Assembly (NCBI GenBank): GCA_963555705.1
Contig: OY743190.1
Span: forward strand, 12,127,501-12,191,500
Direction: 5' to 3'
Length of the DNA: 64,000 nt
DNA from: Ligustrum vulgare
Lineage: Eukaryota; Streptophyta; Magnoliopsida; Lamiales; Oleaceae
Part shown: positions 1-12,132 of the stretch, in pieces
Position numbering within the stretch: the first letter of the stretch is position 1
Layout: every line of letters begins with the position of its first letter
Position numbers and translations under genes: made by a program
Notes under the pieces: generated by a model
Database searches by the model: none
What the model was told of the DNA's origin: nothing
The model's input: only the letters and a program-made list of their open reading frames with translations

Positions 1-868
1 ATTTACTGACTTTATCTATGTTATGTAATTTTAAGTTTCCTAATCTTGCTTTGCTTCAAGAAAACCGTGATATTGCTGCTGGTTGAAAATTTCTTTTGTT
101 TTAAAAGTGAATGTCCTTTTATACATCCTTGCAAAGAGATACTGCACCTTTTTGGTGCTCTATAGGTGAGTGAGACTGTCAGTACTGTATCCCCGTTCAC
201 TCGGTTATACCTTCTTAAAAATCATTCATAATATCTGTATTTCTATATGGATGTGCATATACGAGTACACGATGTGTGTGTTTATAAAAATACATTCTCA
301 TTTCGTCCACCATGCTTTGTGAATCAGTAAAATGCTCAAGTTGTATATCAGATTCTTTTTAAAATTCTTACCAGTTTCCGAACTTGTACTGTTCTTTTGT
401 GCAAAATGAAATGACCACGCCAGATAAAGTGACTTCATTATACTTACCAGTTACCGGAAGCTTATGTAACATTTGACATTTGTTGTGTAAGGTGTAATGA
501 CTTGATAAAATGTTTTTCACTCTAGATTTTCTGAATTGTAATGATAGCTCTACTTCATTGGGCTGATATTCTGAGGTTGTCACCTATTAATAAAACAATA
601 AGCTAGAACTTTATACTTTCTAGTGCAGTGTTCATGCTGGAATGCTCCCAATTGCTAGCTGGTTTAGAAATCTCTAATTGTTTATACATTTAGTTGCATG
701 TTCTTATGCACATGTTTAATCAAGAAATTGGTCCCATCTGCCAGAAGGTATCAAGCTCTTGAGGATTTCCTCAAACCTTTTTCTTTTGAGGAGTTCCTGA
801 TCTTAGTGTTCCAATGAATGCCAAATTTTGTGAAATCTGAATTACCTTATTCTCTATTCTGGATGCAG
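1..868 (+). other. Intron 1 (3' part) of the DCN1-like gene
   Basis: There is no coding similarity on either strand. An acceptor (TGCAG) stands at 864-868 just before the UBA exon. The upstream exon is outside the window. The short open frames here are chance frames in AT-rich DNA. Confidence 0.6.
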
Positions 869-3800
869 TGAAAAAGTTGCCATTCAGGCACTGAAAGCCA
901 GTGAATGGAATCTTGAAGGAGCATTTGACTTCTTTTACAGCCAGCCACAAATTAAATCAGCTGATACGAGACATTTGGAAGAGCTTTATAATAGATACAA
1001 AGGCAATTTTATTTGATTCATTCTGCATTCTTTTTGTGTGCCCATGAATGTTTGTCATTTTGCTTTGAGCAACTTCCATTTATTTCTTGCTGAAAGCTCT
1101 CATTAGAATATTTAGCAACTATGTGATTATTGACTTATTTTTAATTCTCTGAAGTGTCTGTAATATGATTGTGGTTCTGTTGACTTGATGCTCATGTTGA
1201 GACAACCTTGGCCTGCTCCTCTCTGTCCACCCTTATCAAATATTGTCCATCCCATTAGTTCTCTTGGAAAACAGGAGTCACAATCACATTGTCCATATAA
1301 GGTTAACAACTCTTTTTACTAAGAGTTCCTCAAGAAAACATTAATAACCTTTGAATCTTAAAAATGGGGATGAATATTAGAGTCATTTTAGTTATGATTA
1401 TAGATAGAGAAGAGTGGTACACATTTCACTTTCATTTTTCGTCGTATACTGTTTTCTTCCACTGTTGAATGGCATTGCTATTTGACTCTCAATAGTGATA
1501 AGAACTAAAGATAGTGAGGGTAATCAACTCTCAAGTCTGAACAACGAAAGACTACACCTTGCCTCAGAAACAGTCACAACAACAAAAACTAAAGACTTAT
1601 TCTTGATAATTTGTGGTTGGCTACAAAGTTTTCATTTCCTTACCGTACTTGTATTCTCCCACAGCTTCATTCAAAATAATAGACATTCAGCAATCAGTTT
1701 TCAAAAAATTGTAGTTTTTCTGAACTAATTAAATATTACTAATCTATTGAGAGATTTTTTTTTTTTTTTTTTTAAATGTCAAACACCAAAACAATCAAGA
1801 GTCTGCAACACTAGAAAGTTGCCAACTTAAAATTATAAAAACTCCTCAGTGTTTGAATTTTGGAGGTCAGAGAACATTCAGTCAATGTAATCTCATCTTG
1901 TTTTGAATAGAAGAAGTTAACTTTCGTTGTGGTTGGGGGGAGAACACCGCTCCCTCCATACAGATAGTTTTATTGGCTGGGACATGATTTGCACTAATAC
2001 TAAATTATTTTAAGTACGAAATCTTACATGGGGTTGCAATGCTTACAGATCCATATGCTGATATGATCTTGGTTGACGGAATCACTCTATTATGCAATGA
2101 CCTTCAGGTAGATTTAGTTAACAATTCCACTTTTGAATAACAATAGAAGTAATTTATGTTTGAAGAATGTCCGAAGTATCAAGTGCACCACTATCACATC
2201 TTAAGCACCAGTTTTTACCATTTATCATTGGTTGATTAACTTGTAAACTTTCTATCCTTGGCAGGTTGATCCTCAGGATATTGTCATGGTATGTCTGCAA
2301 CCGTAAATTTACATTGTGGATTAGTAGTATACTAGTATAATAGTATTGCCTCAACTTAACAATTTATTTAGGACCCAGTTGAAGTATTTTATCAAGTAAG
2401 AACTTCGTTTTAGATCAATAATTTGAATCTAGCTTGATTGCTTTGTAATTTTGTACAGTTTTTTTTTTTTTTGATCATTTGCCTCTAAGCTTGTCTAATT
2501 TATACCTTTTCTTACAAACAAGACCCAAAATCCATTGTTGAACAACAAAAATTTCTAAAATAAAAATATAGATTTCTACCAATCCACCTCAAGCTCTATC
2601 CATCATGCACACCTGTTTCAAGCATGCTCATGTATACCCACTTCAGGTGGATCCTCCAACATTGATTCAAACATGGGATGCCCAGCTTTGGTACCAACTT
2701 GATGTAGGAAATTGTTACCACTTTTTACTAAAATTATATCTGGCACAAATGGAATCTACCTATATCACCCAGAGTCAAGCTTGGGAATCCACCCCAAGCC
2801 TAGTCTTTCGGGACCTTCCCTTTTCAAGCATGCTCCTACATGACATCATATGAATATATTGTATAAGATTTGTGTTGTTGGCCATTCTTTCGGGACTCAA
2901 TCACTAAAAGAACTTCTGATCACATCACTTTCAAACAACTATTTGCAATATGCATATCTTTGTAAAAATAGCACTCAGGTATCCAAACAACAACAATGAC
3001 TAACTACATTTTGATATAAGTTGCAGGAGTTTCCAATTCTAAGAATATGTGAATGTTTTAGGTGATGACTGATAACTTTATAATAGAAGTAAAAGATCCT
3101 ATATCTGGGAATATGTCAAATTTTTGCATGTCATTATTTAAACTTTTGATTTGGTTTAATCTGCAGTTGGTAGTCTCTTGGCATATGAAGGCCGCTACTA
3201 TGTGTGAATTTTCAAAACAGGAATTCATGGGCGGTTTGCAATCTCTTGGGTAGGTATAGATCAAGTTGTTTGAAGTTTCGTTCGGTTTTTCTCGGTTTAC
3301 TTTGTATGAATTGGACTTTTCATCCCCATTTCACAGTTTTCACTGAGGTATATCTTTGATGGCAGGGTAGATTCACTGGATAAATTCAGAGAAAGAATAC
3401 CATTCATGCGATCTGAACTAAAAGATGATCGTATGTTCCACATTGTTGGTCAAAGAAATTAGTCCATCCTCCAATAATGTCATGTTTTAACCAAAGCTTT
3501 TTTGAATTGTTTATGTACTGAGTGCTTAATGATTTACTGTTATTTTATCCAGAAAAATTCCGAGAGATCTATAACTTTGCATTTGACTGGGCAAAAGAGA
3601 AGGTAATTTTCTTGTTCAACAGTCGAAATATGTTTTTTCATCAATCATCTTGAATTGGAATTGTTGTTAACTCTTTATAAGATGTTTTAGCAAAATGCTG
3701 TCTCATATTATATTATCTTTTGGGTGTTCGGAGCACTAAAATCACAATTAGTTCTATTAATAGTGAATAAAAAATAGAAGACAGCTGTATTACCCCCAAA

Positions 3801-6020
3801 GAGTTGAGTCATGTACCTTGAGAAGCTTTGAGAATGGACCACAATGATCCTTGTCTTTCGCATTTGATCAGGCTTTGTTCCATTTAAATCTTAAAAAGCT
3901 AGATTTTTGGATTTGCAAAAAAATGATTTTTGTGAAAACTGGAACTGCCTCATTTATAATGATTTATGTGAAAACTTCAGCTGAAACTGGCTAACTTATA
4001 ATGCATTTTGTGAAATCTTCAGCTGGAACTGCCTAATATCTCTATTTCACTATTTTGCATAATATCAACTTGGTAAGTATGGAAAGGAAACCTTGAGTAT
4101 TATTTGTTCTTGTAAAAATCAGGTGATACATTGTGATTATTCGCCATAAAGGAGAATAAATTTCAAAGTCAAATACGTTTAGCCTTTTGCTCTTCGTACC
4201 TGGTAGCTTCTGATAATTATCTTTGGATGAATCCATTCCACCAGTTGATGTAGTCTACAACATTCAGATAGCTGATATTACATTACAATCTAGGGTCAGA
4301 AGTCTTTGGCATTGGATACAGCAATTGGGATGTGGCAATTGCTATTTGCTGAGAAAAAGTGGCCACTAGTTGATAATTGGTGCCAGTTCTTGCAGGTAGG
4401 AGAAACTGCATCTGAATCCTTCAACTACCGTATTTTCTATTTGCAAAACTCATAAATTTATTCATATATTAAAAATTATTAAAATTTATCGTGTATTCAA
4501 TCCGTTCTATGCAAAATTTCACTCTCAACGGTCGAAAAACAACTGAAACTTTAAGAACTGATGGTAACTTAAATTCAGCTGAAAGACTTGATTTGTAAAA
4601 ATCTTAGATCTCAGGTACTTGTATTGATCAAGAACTATAGTTTTGGGTGGTTCTAATTTTCTAAGCTGTAATAACTTTTTATATAGTGGGAAATTGATGA
4701 TGATTGAAGGTATAGCTATACCAGGTGGTTTTCCAAATTGTTTAACCACTGAAAATTGGAGAAAATATCAGGTTTAAAGAGCTCAATTGTTAGGGAAAAT
4801 TGGGTGGAATTTGGAGAATCAAAGATAGCAAAAGGATTCAAATCCAGTGGTCAAAACCTTCCTTATGAACAATGCCTGGACTGTGAGTAAATAAATACAA
4901 ATAAATCCTTAGGACTGTTATCATTGTTATCTAACTATCCTGAAAAGAGAAAGGACTTTATACTTATGCTGAGGTAAGACTCCAAACATAATCTTAACTC
5001 GCAGAGGAATAGTGTTTCTTTTCCAGAAATAAAATCAAACGCAAATAAAAAATGACAACCTAAAAACGAAGATTCAATATAGGTTCAGCGGAACTCTAAT
5101 GCTGAACATGTATGTTGTGAGATTTCTAGAAATGCTGTTGCTTAGACAACATAGATCACTTCATGCCCATTCAGCTGATGTTCTAAAAGTTTGGCAAATT
5201 GTTTATAACCGGATGTTTATAAATATTGTTTATAAATAGTAACGTGACAACAGTTGGTCCCTTTTTTTTAAAAGTCAAAAATGGTGATTGAAGTTTTTTT
5301 ACTAGCCAAAATTGTTGAATTTTCGAAAAAATAGAATAAAATTGTCCAACGAGATGTTGTCAAGTAGCCGTTTTCAAACAAAATTTAACCAAACAGTATA
5401 TACTTGTTCATTCTCAATTATTCTCTCTCAAATATACTACTAAATGACAATTTTTCCTTCTTGCATCTCTCTTTATACATGCTTTTTGTGACCGTTTTAC
5501 CTTCTTGGTTTTGATGATTCAGGCACGACATAACAAAGCCATCTCACGGGACACCTGGTCCCAACTGCTGGAGTTTGCAAGGGTAAATAATGTGAATTAA
5601 GTGAATAAATGCAAACTTTGCTAGGCCAAGCTACACATGACATTCCTCCCTTGTTATCCTCCATCAATCACATCCATGTCACAGCTTCTCTTTTATTTGG
5701 ATGACTTGTGTTTTTTGGTGGATCGAAGCATGGATTAGTTAGCAATCCACCCTTCCCACGGCCCACGGGACCCATGAATGCGCACTATTATCTTTTCCTA
5801 TGCCCTAGGATTCGTATACATGATTTTGTCTTCTTGCTTTCAAAAATAGTCTGGATTCTTATATTGCTTACCAAAATGGTTAATTCTTTTTTTATAAATG
5901 CAGACGGTAGACCATGCATTTTCAAACTACGATCCTGCAGGTGCTTGGCCATATCTCATCGATGAATTTGTCGATTACTTGACCGAAAATAGCATAATTC
6001 AGAAGGGTAAATTTGAGTGA
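869..6020 (+). CDS. DCN1: DCN1-like protein (defective in cullin neddylation), 5' partial
   Basis: Known role of the family: a scaffold E3 that binds cullin and the NEDD8 E2 (UBC12) and promotes cullin neddylation, so activating cullin-RING ubiquitin ligases. Nine exons can be read: 869-1002, 2049-2107, 2265-2288, 3167-3249, 3366-3430, 3553-3602, 4294-4395, 5523-5582 and 5904-6020 (TGA). They join in frame into 230 residues. The first exon encodes a UBA-like helix bundle (EKVAIQALKASEWNLEGAF). The rest is the PONY domain, with DPYADMILVDG, SWHMKAATMCEFSKQEF, REIYNFAFDWAKEK and the C-terminal AWPYLIDEFVDYL. Family members are about 250 residues, so some 20 N-terminal residues lie on an exon left of the window; I found no such exon in 1-868. 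The donor after 1002 is GC, not GT. Exon 2265-2288 is only 24 nt. Splice sites are read by eye. Identity is very likely. Confidence 0.93.
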
Positions 6021-6091
6021 TTGGAGCTATGAGGTTTGAGGGGGTTGCTGGACTTCCCTTTGCTTTTACCGATTAAATCCTATAGTAAATT

Positions 6092-6232
6092 CTGAAATGA
6101 GAAGAGGACAAAATTGGAATCATGTATTGCTTCAATTGGAATTTTACGTTTGAGTTTTTACTTTTTACTTGCCATTGAAATGAGAAGAGGACAAAAATGG
6201 AATCATATATTGCTTCAATTTGAATTTTACCT
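6092..6232 (+). repeat. Imperfect tandem duplication just 3' of DCN1-like stop
   Basis: A block starting GAAATGAGAAGAGGACAAAA is present at about 6094 and again at about 6177 (roughly 83-bp spacing), each followed by a TGGAATCATRTATTGCTTCA block. It begins about 75 bp after the DCN1-like stop, so it probably lies in the 3' UTR or just beyond it. Confidence 0.7.
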
Positions 6233-6446
6233 TCGTATTGAATTAGAGCTTAACCTTGTATACCTATGGCATTACTGCTCCCACCATGGAGGCAACAATT
6301 TTACGTTCTGTTTTTCGCAAATGATGCACTTTGGTAATAATTTTGCAGTTGTTGGACAAAATTAGTTGCAGAACAATAATATGAAATGAAAAAATATTTT
6401 ATCGAGAATGATAGCACGATATTCTAAAGTAAAATTGTCAAGAAAT

Positions 6447-7004
6447 TCTACAACTCTTTTAGACAATCACTTTCAAGATATAACGATCGAATCACAACTC
6501 TTTTAGACAATCACATTCAAGATATAATGATCGAATCACTATGGGCTGATATTACTCCAAATTAGTATTTAAGTTAATAAAATACAAAACAATTTTTTTT
6601 GTACTTTAAGAATGAGAGGAATTGTTTCTGAAAAGACAATTCATATTTATAGCAATAAATATATATATATAAATATCACCACTACAATTGAAAATTGAAA
6701 AACATTTAAGAGATTATTTTTATTTTAGTTAACACACTAAAACTGCTCTTAACAATCATATTTGTTACTGCCTAATTTGACATAAATTCGAGAATTTCTA
6801 AAAGAAATATCTATTAAAATAAAAAACTGAAGTCCATTCAAAGACTGTTTTAATACACACATTTTGATTTTTTAATAAGCATTTTCACCATGTTTGGGCC
6901 CATTTTTCTAAAACTAAATTTATTCAACACTCAATCTCAACCATCCATCTTAGTTTCTAAAACTAAATTTATTCAACATTCAATCTCAACCATCCATCTT
7001 AGTT
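6447..7004. repeat. Two short tandem duplications in the DCN1-defensin intergenic region
   Basis: At 6447-6539 a unit of about 45 bp (CAACTCTTTTAGACAATCAC...GATCGAATCAC) occurs twice. At about 6909-7004 a unit of about 51 bp (CTAAAACTAAATTTATTCAA...CCATCCATCTTAGTT) occurs twice with one or two differences. The remainder of 6233-7400 is AT-rich and I see no gene in it. Confidence 0.7.
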
Positions 7005-7408
7005 AAACGTACCAATTTTTACTTTTTAAACATTTTTTAATCACACATTCTACAAAAAATACTATTCTAAACGACATTATTTTCCAAATTTCTACCACTC
7101 AGAAATCAATTAATATATTTGAAATATATAAAAATTCCAAACCAAACACAAGCAAATATATAGAGAAATATAACAATTCCAATACATTTTAGAGGGACGT
7201 CGATTCTCTTTTAACAGTTTTGTTTCACAGGAAAGGATGAAGTTGCGAAGCGTAATTATTTCAAATCTCTGAGTACATTAATACAATTTATTATTGCATA
7301 CACGAATACAATTTATTCATACTAGAAATTAACACCGAGAGAAGTAGATTATAGTTAGACACGACATGCAATATCTCTATATATCTTGAAGTTTCCATGG
7401 CCACTTAA

Positions 7409-7720
7409 TTAATTAGGGACACAGGGCCTAGTGCAGAAACATCTCTGGCGAAAACCTCGGCAATTGCCGCCAGGGAACCCTTCATTGGCACACACATTCC
7501 TACAGTTTCTGTCACTGAAGCACCTTCCCTTGAATAAATGGCTCTGCGCCTCGCACGATCTTCCTTCTGCCCTCAGTATACCTGGATTCTCTGCAACAAA
7601 TTAAATTATCATTTTACAGTTACAATAACAAAATGGTGTGTTTTTAAAATTACTGGACTTACCAGTAGAAAACAGCAGCAGCAGCATAAGGATGCAACTG
7701 AAGAAAACCTTAGTCGCCAT
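7409..7720 (-). CDS. Plant defensin (gamma-thionin family), secreted
   Basis: Known role of the family: small secreted antimicrobial, mostly antifungal, peptides of the apoplast. Exon 1 is 7663-7720 and exon 2 is 7409-7590, with a GT-AG intron 7591-7662; total 79 residues. Residues 1-19 are a hydrophobic signal peptide. The mature part has eight cysteines at 32, 43, 49, 53, 63, 70, 72 and 76, spaced C-x10-C-x5-C-x3-C-x9-C-x6-C-x-C-x3-C, the classical plant defensin pattern, with the GxC and CxC gamma-core. The single intron near the end of the signal peptide is the usual defensin gene structure. A TATA-like ATATAAATAT lies on the minus strand at 7761-7770, about 45 bp before the ATG, implying a very short leader. 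The exact target cannot be told. No defect is visible. Confidence 0.93.
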
Positions 7721-7760
7721 TCTTATAACACTCGGTGGGTTGGAAGAGAGGACTGTGTGA

Positions 7761-7770
7761 ATATTTATAT
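7761..7770 (-). promoter_or_regulatory. Probable TATA box of the defensin gene
   Basis: Minus-strand ATATAAATAT lies about 41-50 bp upstream of the defensin ATG (7720). It is the only strong TATA-like run close to the start. Inferred from sequence and position only. Confidence 0.5.
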
Positions 7771-7852
7771 ACACATGCCTGCATGAGATCAGTAAGGGTT
7801 TTGTTGACACGTTTAAGAAGGGTGACACTTGCTGGGAGAAGGGGATGAACAT

Positions 7853-8327
7853 TTGTCAACTCATATGCATGTACCACAAATAATAATTTGTATGACTGCT
7901 TGGGAATTTGTTAATCTTGTTACAGGAATCAAAACGATGACCGAATGGATTACATCCTCACACGTATCAACAATATGTGATTTTTACCCATCACGTTAAC
8001 CCAAAATCAACAATTCACAAAATTTCGATCACCTAAGGTGGCAAGGATGGATGGCTAAGTAGCATTTTCCATTTATTATTTATAGATGGTGTGACGATAT
8101 TTGATTGGATCAAAATCTTATCAATCGAACGCTTTCTTTTTTGATACATTATTATCAGGGACTGATCAAGGATTTACGTTGGTTGAGCTAAGTTTTAACA
8201 AAATCAATTTCGACAAACCTAGCTTTTGGTCAAGACTTGTAGTAATCCATTTGTAGCAGCGTCACTTTTGAGTCCGTCAATTAAAAATTTTCATCTTGCT
8301 GGAAAGAGACAGGAGATCAGAAAGGAA
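7853..8327. other. Intergenic, no gene seen
   Basis: AT-rich DNA between the defensin promoter and an inverted-repeat element. The open frame at 8226-8456 overlaps that element and has no family resemblance. Confidence 0.5.
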
Positions 8328-8483
8328 GATGATATAATCACTTCAAAAATGACCTTACATTTGACATCCCTCTCAGTGTTCTCACATGGGATGTGGAGCC
8401 CATGTGGTGGGTCCTATGTGGGCCCCACACCCCATGTAAGAGGGTGTCAAATGTGAGTACATTTTTGAGGCGAAAGTATCATT
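8328..8483. mobile_element. MITE-like inverted-repeat element, family unresolved
   Basis: Left arm 8340-8373 (CTTCAAAAATG...CATTTGACATCCCTCT) pairs with right arm 8439-8471 (AGAGGGTGTCAAATG...CATTTTTGAGG) with few mismatches. The centre is GC-rich and itself partly palindromic (GTGGGCCCCAC). A looser match extends outwards (GATGATA/TATCATT). I could not fix a target-site duplication. The centre resembles that of the MULE-type MITE at 12665 (CTCACATG..., GGGATGTG...). Confidence 0.6.
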
Positions 8484-8883
8484 TTTCGGAGAAAAGGAAA
8501 TAGTTTATTTGGATATATAGTATTTCCCAAGATCTCTTAATTCTGAGTCAAGAAGCTTGTCGTCTGATTGAGAAATTGGCGGGGTAAGAGTAGATTGACC
8601 ATTGCAATGTAATAAAATTTGCCTAAAAATCTGAGTCTATCATTATGTTTTTGGGCCAAATTAGGTACAATTTTTTTTTGGGTTAACTACACAAATACAA
8701 ACTTTGTAAGGACCTGTTTTTTAATATAAGGTATTTTAAATGATATTATAAAAATATAAAACATATTTTCAAAATCAAGTAAAATCTAAAAATTCATGAA
8801 AGAATTGATTTTGTAACTATAGAACCAATGCAATCACCAGAGGCTTCCGATTTAAAAATTTCCAAGTCCACCCCCTTGGAAGC

Positions 8884-9363
8884 CATGGCCAACCGCTACG
8901 CAAAGCTTATGCACCACCACCCATCTTTCTTGTGATGTCTTAGCTCCACCTATTTTTCCTCCATTGCTGCCTACCCTTCCGCACTCAATTTCAATGAAAA
9001 ATCCAAACCCACCACCGTCACCGACAAACCCATAGTTAATTTAGATGATTTTAAGGGGTTGTTTTCATCTGTTCCTACCACAAAGTAGATAAAATCATCG
9101 ATCAATCTTCCCATGACGGCAATTGAACCTGTTGTTGATATGGGCATGTGGGTTATGAATTTGAGGCTCATGGAAACTCCGATATGAGAGATATAAAAAA
9201 TACTGTTTATGAACATTTTTGTACGGGTAAGGATTTGAAAGAGGTGTCTTCATTTGTGAATAAGCTTTTCGATTATGGACTTAAAGTTATGTTGGATTAT
9301 GGCTTGGAACATATAAATGATAAAGAGTCATTTGATTGAAATTTCAATGAGTTTATGCAAATT
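8884..9363 (+). pseudogene. Proline dehydrogenase fragment, intronless and disabled
   Basis: Known role of the family: mitochondrial FAD enzyme oxidising proline to pyrroline-5-carboxylate. From 8966 one frame reads SALNFNEKSKP, LDDFKGLFSSVPTTK, then a TAG, then SINLPMTAIEPVVDMGMWVMN. After a frameshift near 9178 another frame reads YEHFCTGKDLKEV and GLKVMLDYGLEHINDKESFD, then TGA and NFNEFMQ. These match the N-terminal third of plant ProDH in order. At least two stops and two frame changes break it, and the catalytic barrel's C-terminal two thirds are absent. An ATG at 8884 (MANRYAKLM) may be the old start. A near-perfect 20-bp direct repeat (ATTTCCAAGTCCACCCC plus TTG) lies on each side, at 8858 and 9364. 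Confidence 0.8.
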
Positions 9364-9479
9364 ATTTCCAAGTCCACCCCTTGAATCTAACCTAGGTGTT
9401 GCTCAGGCAATTATACGTGGAAGGATAATCTTTGAAAGGAACCATGGCCAATTATTTAAAAAATGTCGACAGTCTTACA

Positions 9480-10250
9480 TATCCTGTAATTAATTATTAT
9501 TGTAACTTAATTTTAATTTTAAATTAATTACAGTTATAACTAATTATAAATTATTATTGTAACTTAATTATATATAATAACAAATCATTCGAAATTTTAT
9601 TTTTCTTTTTAAAATTAATTGAATTAGTTACAAATTGTAATTAATTACAATTGCATCTAATAAAATTGCAAAACATGAGAAATTTAATTACTGAAATTAA
9701 TTGAATTAGTTGCAAATTAATTACATTTTGTAATTAATCACAATATTACATCTTGTAATTAAATACAATTGCAATTTAATTACATTATATAATGAATTAA
9801 AGTTTGTAACTAATTACAATTGCAACTTAATTATCGAAATTGGGTATATTACAAATCAGACCGATTGTAGCTTTGTTTTAATTTTTTAATTAAATTACAA
9901 TTGTAATAAGGTAATTTGTAACTAATTACACAAGTATCAAAATAATTTTCAAAATCAGGTTTTTTTCTTAATTAGAATCGGGTTTTGCAATTAATTACCA
10001 CTGTAACATTATTTCAATTTTGTAATTAATTACAATTGTAACTTATGAATTAATAAAATATTAGTGTAATTTGTAATTAATTACATTAGTGTAATTTGTA
10101 ATCAGCCACCACCACAACCACCGTTGTCGAGCCACCGTCGAAAATACAATTATAACTTTACTTCAATTTTTTAATTAATTACAATTGCAACTTTATTTCA
10201 ATTTATAATTAGTTACAATTACAATTTTAATTACAATTGTAACTATTTAC
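9480..10250. repeat. Degenerate AT-rich repeats of TAATTACAATTGTAAC type
   Basis: Dozens of variants of TAATTAATTACAATTGTAACTT occur in both orientations, since the motif is partly palindromic. The stretch is very low in GC and has no coding potential. It lies inside the candidate Mutator-like element. Confidence 0.75.
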
Positions 10251-10864
10251 TAAAACCACCACCATCTAAAACCACCACCAACACCAATTGCGCCAACAAA
10301 TTCACAACAATTTCCAACCACCAAACAACATACGTTTTTCACGTTCATTTTACACTGATAATTTAATAAGAAATAAATAAAAACACTTAAAAATTTGGAA
10401 AGCCTTCATCTTCGTCAGTTCCTGGTGGCCTTTTTCTGGATTGTGTAACTGTTGGTTAGCATTTTGTTGAGTAATTTTGCACAAGTGAATGAATTTTTAA
10501 CATTCCTACTTACTTGCCAGTGTTGAGCTTTCACCTGCAAAAATACTCTAAAAATTGATTAATAATATAGATTGATTAGGAAGATGAAACGGGGATGGTG
10601 CCAGGTCCCACCGCTGAGAGGTGTGGATGAGTTGGAAGTTTTTTTTTTTATCTGATTGGTAAAGGATGAGCTGGAAGTTGTGAGGGACTAGATTGAGAGA
10701 GAAGCAAAGATTGAGAGAGAGAAGAAAGAGAGAGACAGAGACTAATAAAGGGTTTCTAGTGATTGGGTTGGGTTTAGGTGTAATACCTGATTTAATAAAT
10801 TTGTTTATAATTGTCTGTTTTTAAAAAATTTCAGTTTAAAGATATGATTTTGTGTAATTAGCCC

Positions 10865-12061
10865 AATTTCTTTTCCTTGGAAGTGGACCGGAATGCGCTA
10901 TAGCATATCCAGCTTACATGTAGATCTGCCTCTAGTCGATGTAATCATCAACATATAAAATTATGTAACGGATTGGTGATGTTTAATAAACTTTCTCCTA
11001 AAAAGAGACAATTGCTTTTGGAAAAGAAAAAAAATAAAGGAAAAATTGTTGTGTAACAAACAATTTGTTTGAAAGAAAAGGAAATAAATGGAGAAGGAAT
11101 TTCATTTCATCCCACGTTGATTTAATAATTAACTAGTTTCATACACGTACGATGCATAGATATATTTCATTGACAAAGTACAATGTACTGACACAGAACA
11201 ATAAAAAAAAAGGGAACATAAGATTAGTAAAATGTTATATCATCGAACTAAAACAAACAAAAATAAGTTTCAAAGTCACGAATGTGAAGTTTATCATTTG
11301 TATTTATTACTTCTGCCTCCAATGTCTGGAGAAGATTCGACATGGAAAATTTCTGATGCCACAGAACTTGAAATGGAGAAGAGCCTCACAATCAAAGCTA
11401 AAATTCGAACTCTTCCCTTTAGAGATTGTAGCGAAGGACAGTATACTAATCCAAAATAATAATCTTAATATTGACTCATTTTCCCGACTCAATTACCGAA
11501 TTATCGTTAAAAAAAGGGGAAAAATCTTGCAACACTAATCGAACCATCTAGACCCAATCTAAATAATATTTGTTTTAGTAAAGAACAATTCTTAAGAAAA
11601 ATAGATAATCATTTACACATCTAAAAAAAAAGGCCTAATGAATAATATAACATATGTGAATGTATTTAACACTCGATAAACAATCTAAATAGTAATCGAC
11701 TTTGAGTGAATAAAATAAAATTTGCAGTAAAATGATCAGGTGCACATCTTATTATAAAATATAATTAGAAAAAAATATAATATTTTTTTAAAATAATAAT
11801 AATCAACTTTTGAATTTAAATATTCTAAAATCTACGTATATCAATGTGGCTACAAAACTAACTACGATGATGTCAATGCCCCAATAAAAACAAAGGAGTA
11901 CATATTTTATCTATTTAAGTATAATAATAGAATTATAGAAAACCTTACCAGGAGAAGGATGATGATCAATCACTACATGTTGCGATACCATCCACTATTC
12001 AACTAAAATAAAAATCAATAAACAGTACAAAAGTATTTTAAGGTAGGATAAGGGTACCATC

Positions 12062-12132
<71 letters not shown>

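Larger units (their letters stand above)
8680..10864. mobile_element. Candidate non-autonomous Mutator-like element carrying a ProDH fragment
   Basis: The left end GGGTTAACTACACAAA (8680) and right end TTTGTGTAATTAGCCC (to 10864) are inverted repeats with two mismatches over 16 bp. The flanks are AATTTTTTTTT on the left and AATTTCTTTT on the right, compatible with a MULE-type 9-bp target duplication blurred by a T-run. The 2.2-kb interior holds an intronless proline-dehydrogenase fragment (about 8884-9363), an AT-rich stretch of degenerate TAATTACAATTGTAAC repeats (about 9480-10250), and more unique DNA near 10390-10540. No transposase is seen. The short TIR and imperfect TSD leave room for chance. 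Confidence 0.45.

Noticed and set aside
7601..7852. 83-codon minus frame read as one protein
   Set aside because: It runs from upstream of the defensin ATG through exon 1 into the intron. The true product uses ATG 7720 and splices at 7662/7591.
8971..9216. 81-codon minus-strand frame over the ProDH relic
   Set aside because: Antisense shadow. The + strand gives the recognisable ProDH text.
11152..11538. 128-codon + frame in AT-rich DNA
   Set aside because: No family, biased Lys/Asn/Ile composition and no gene context.
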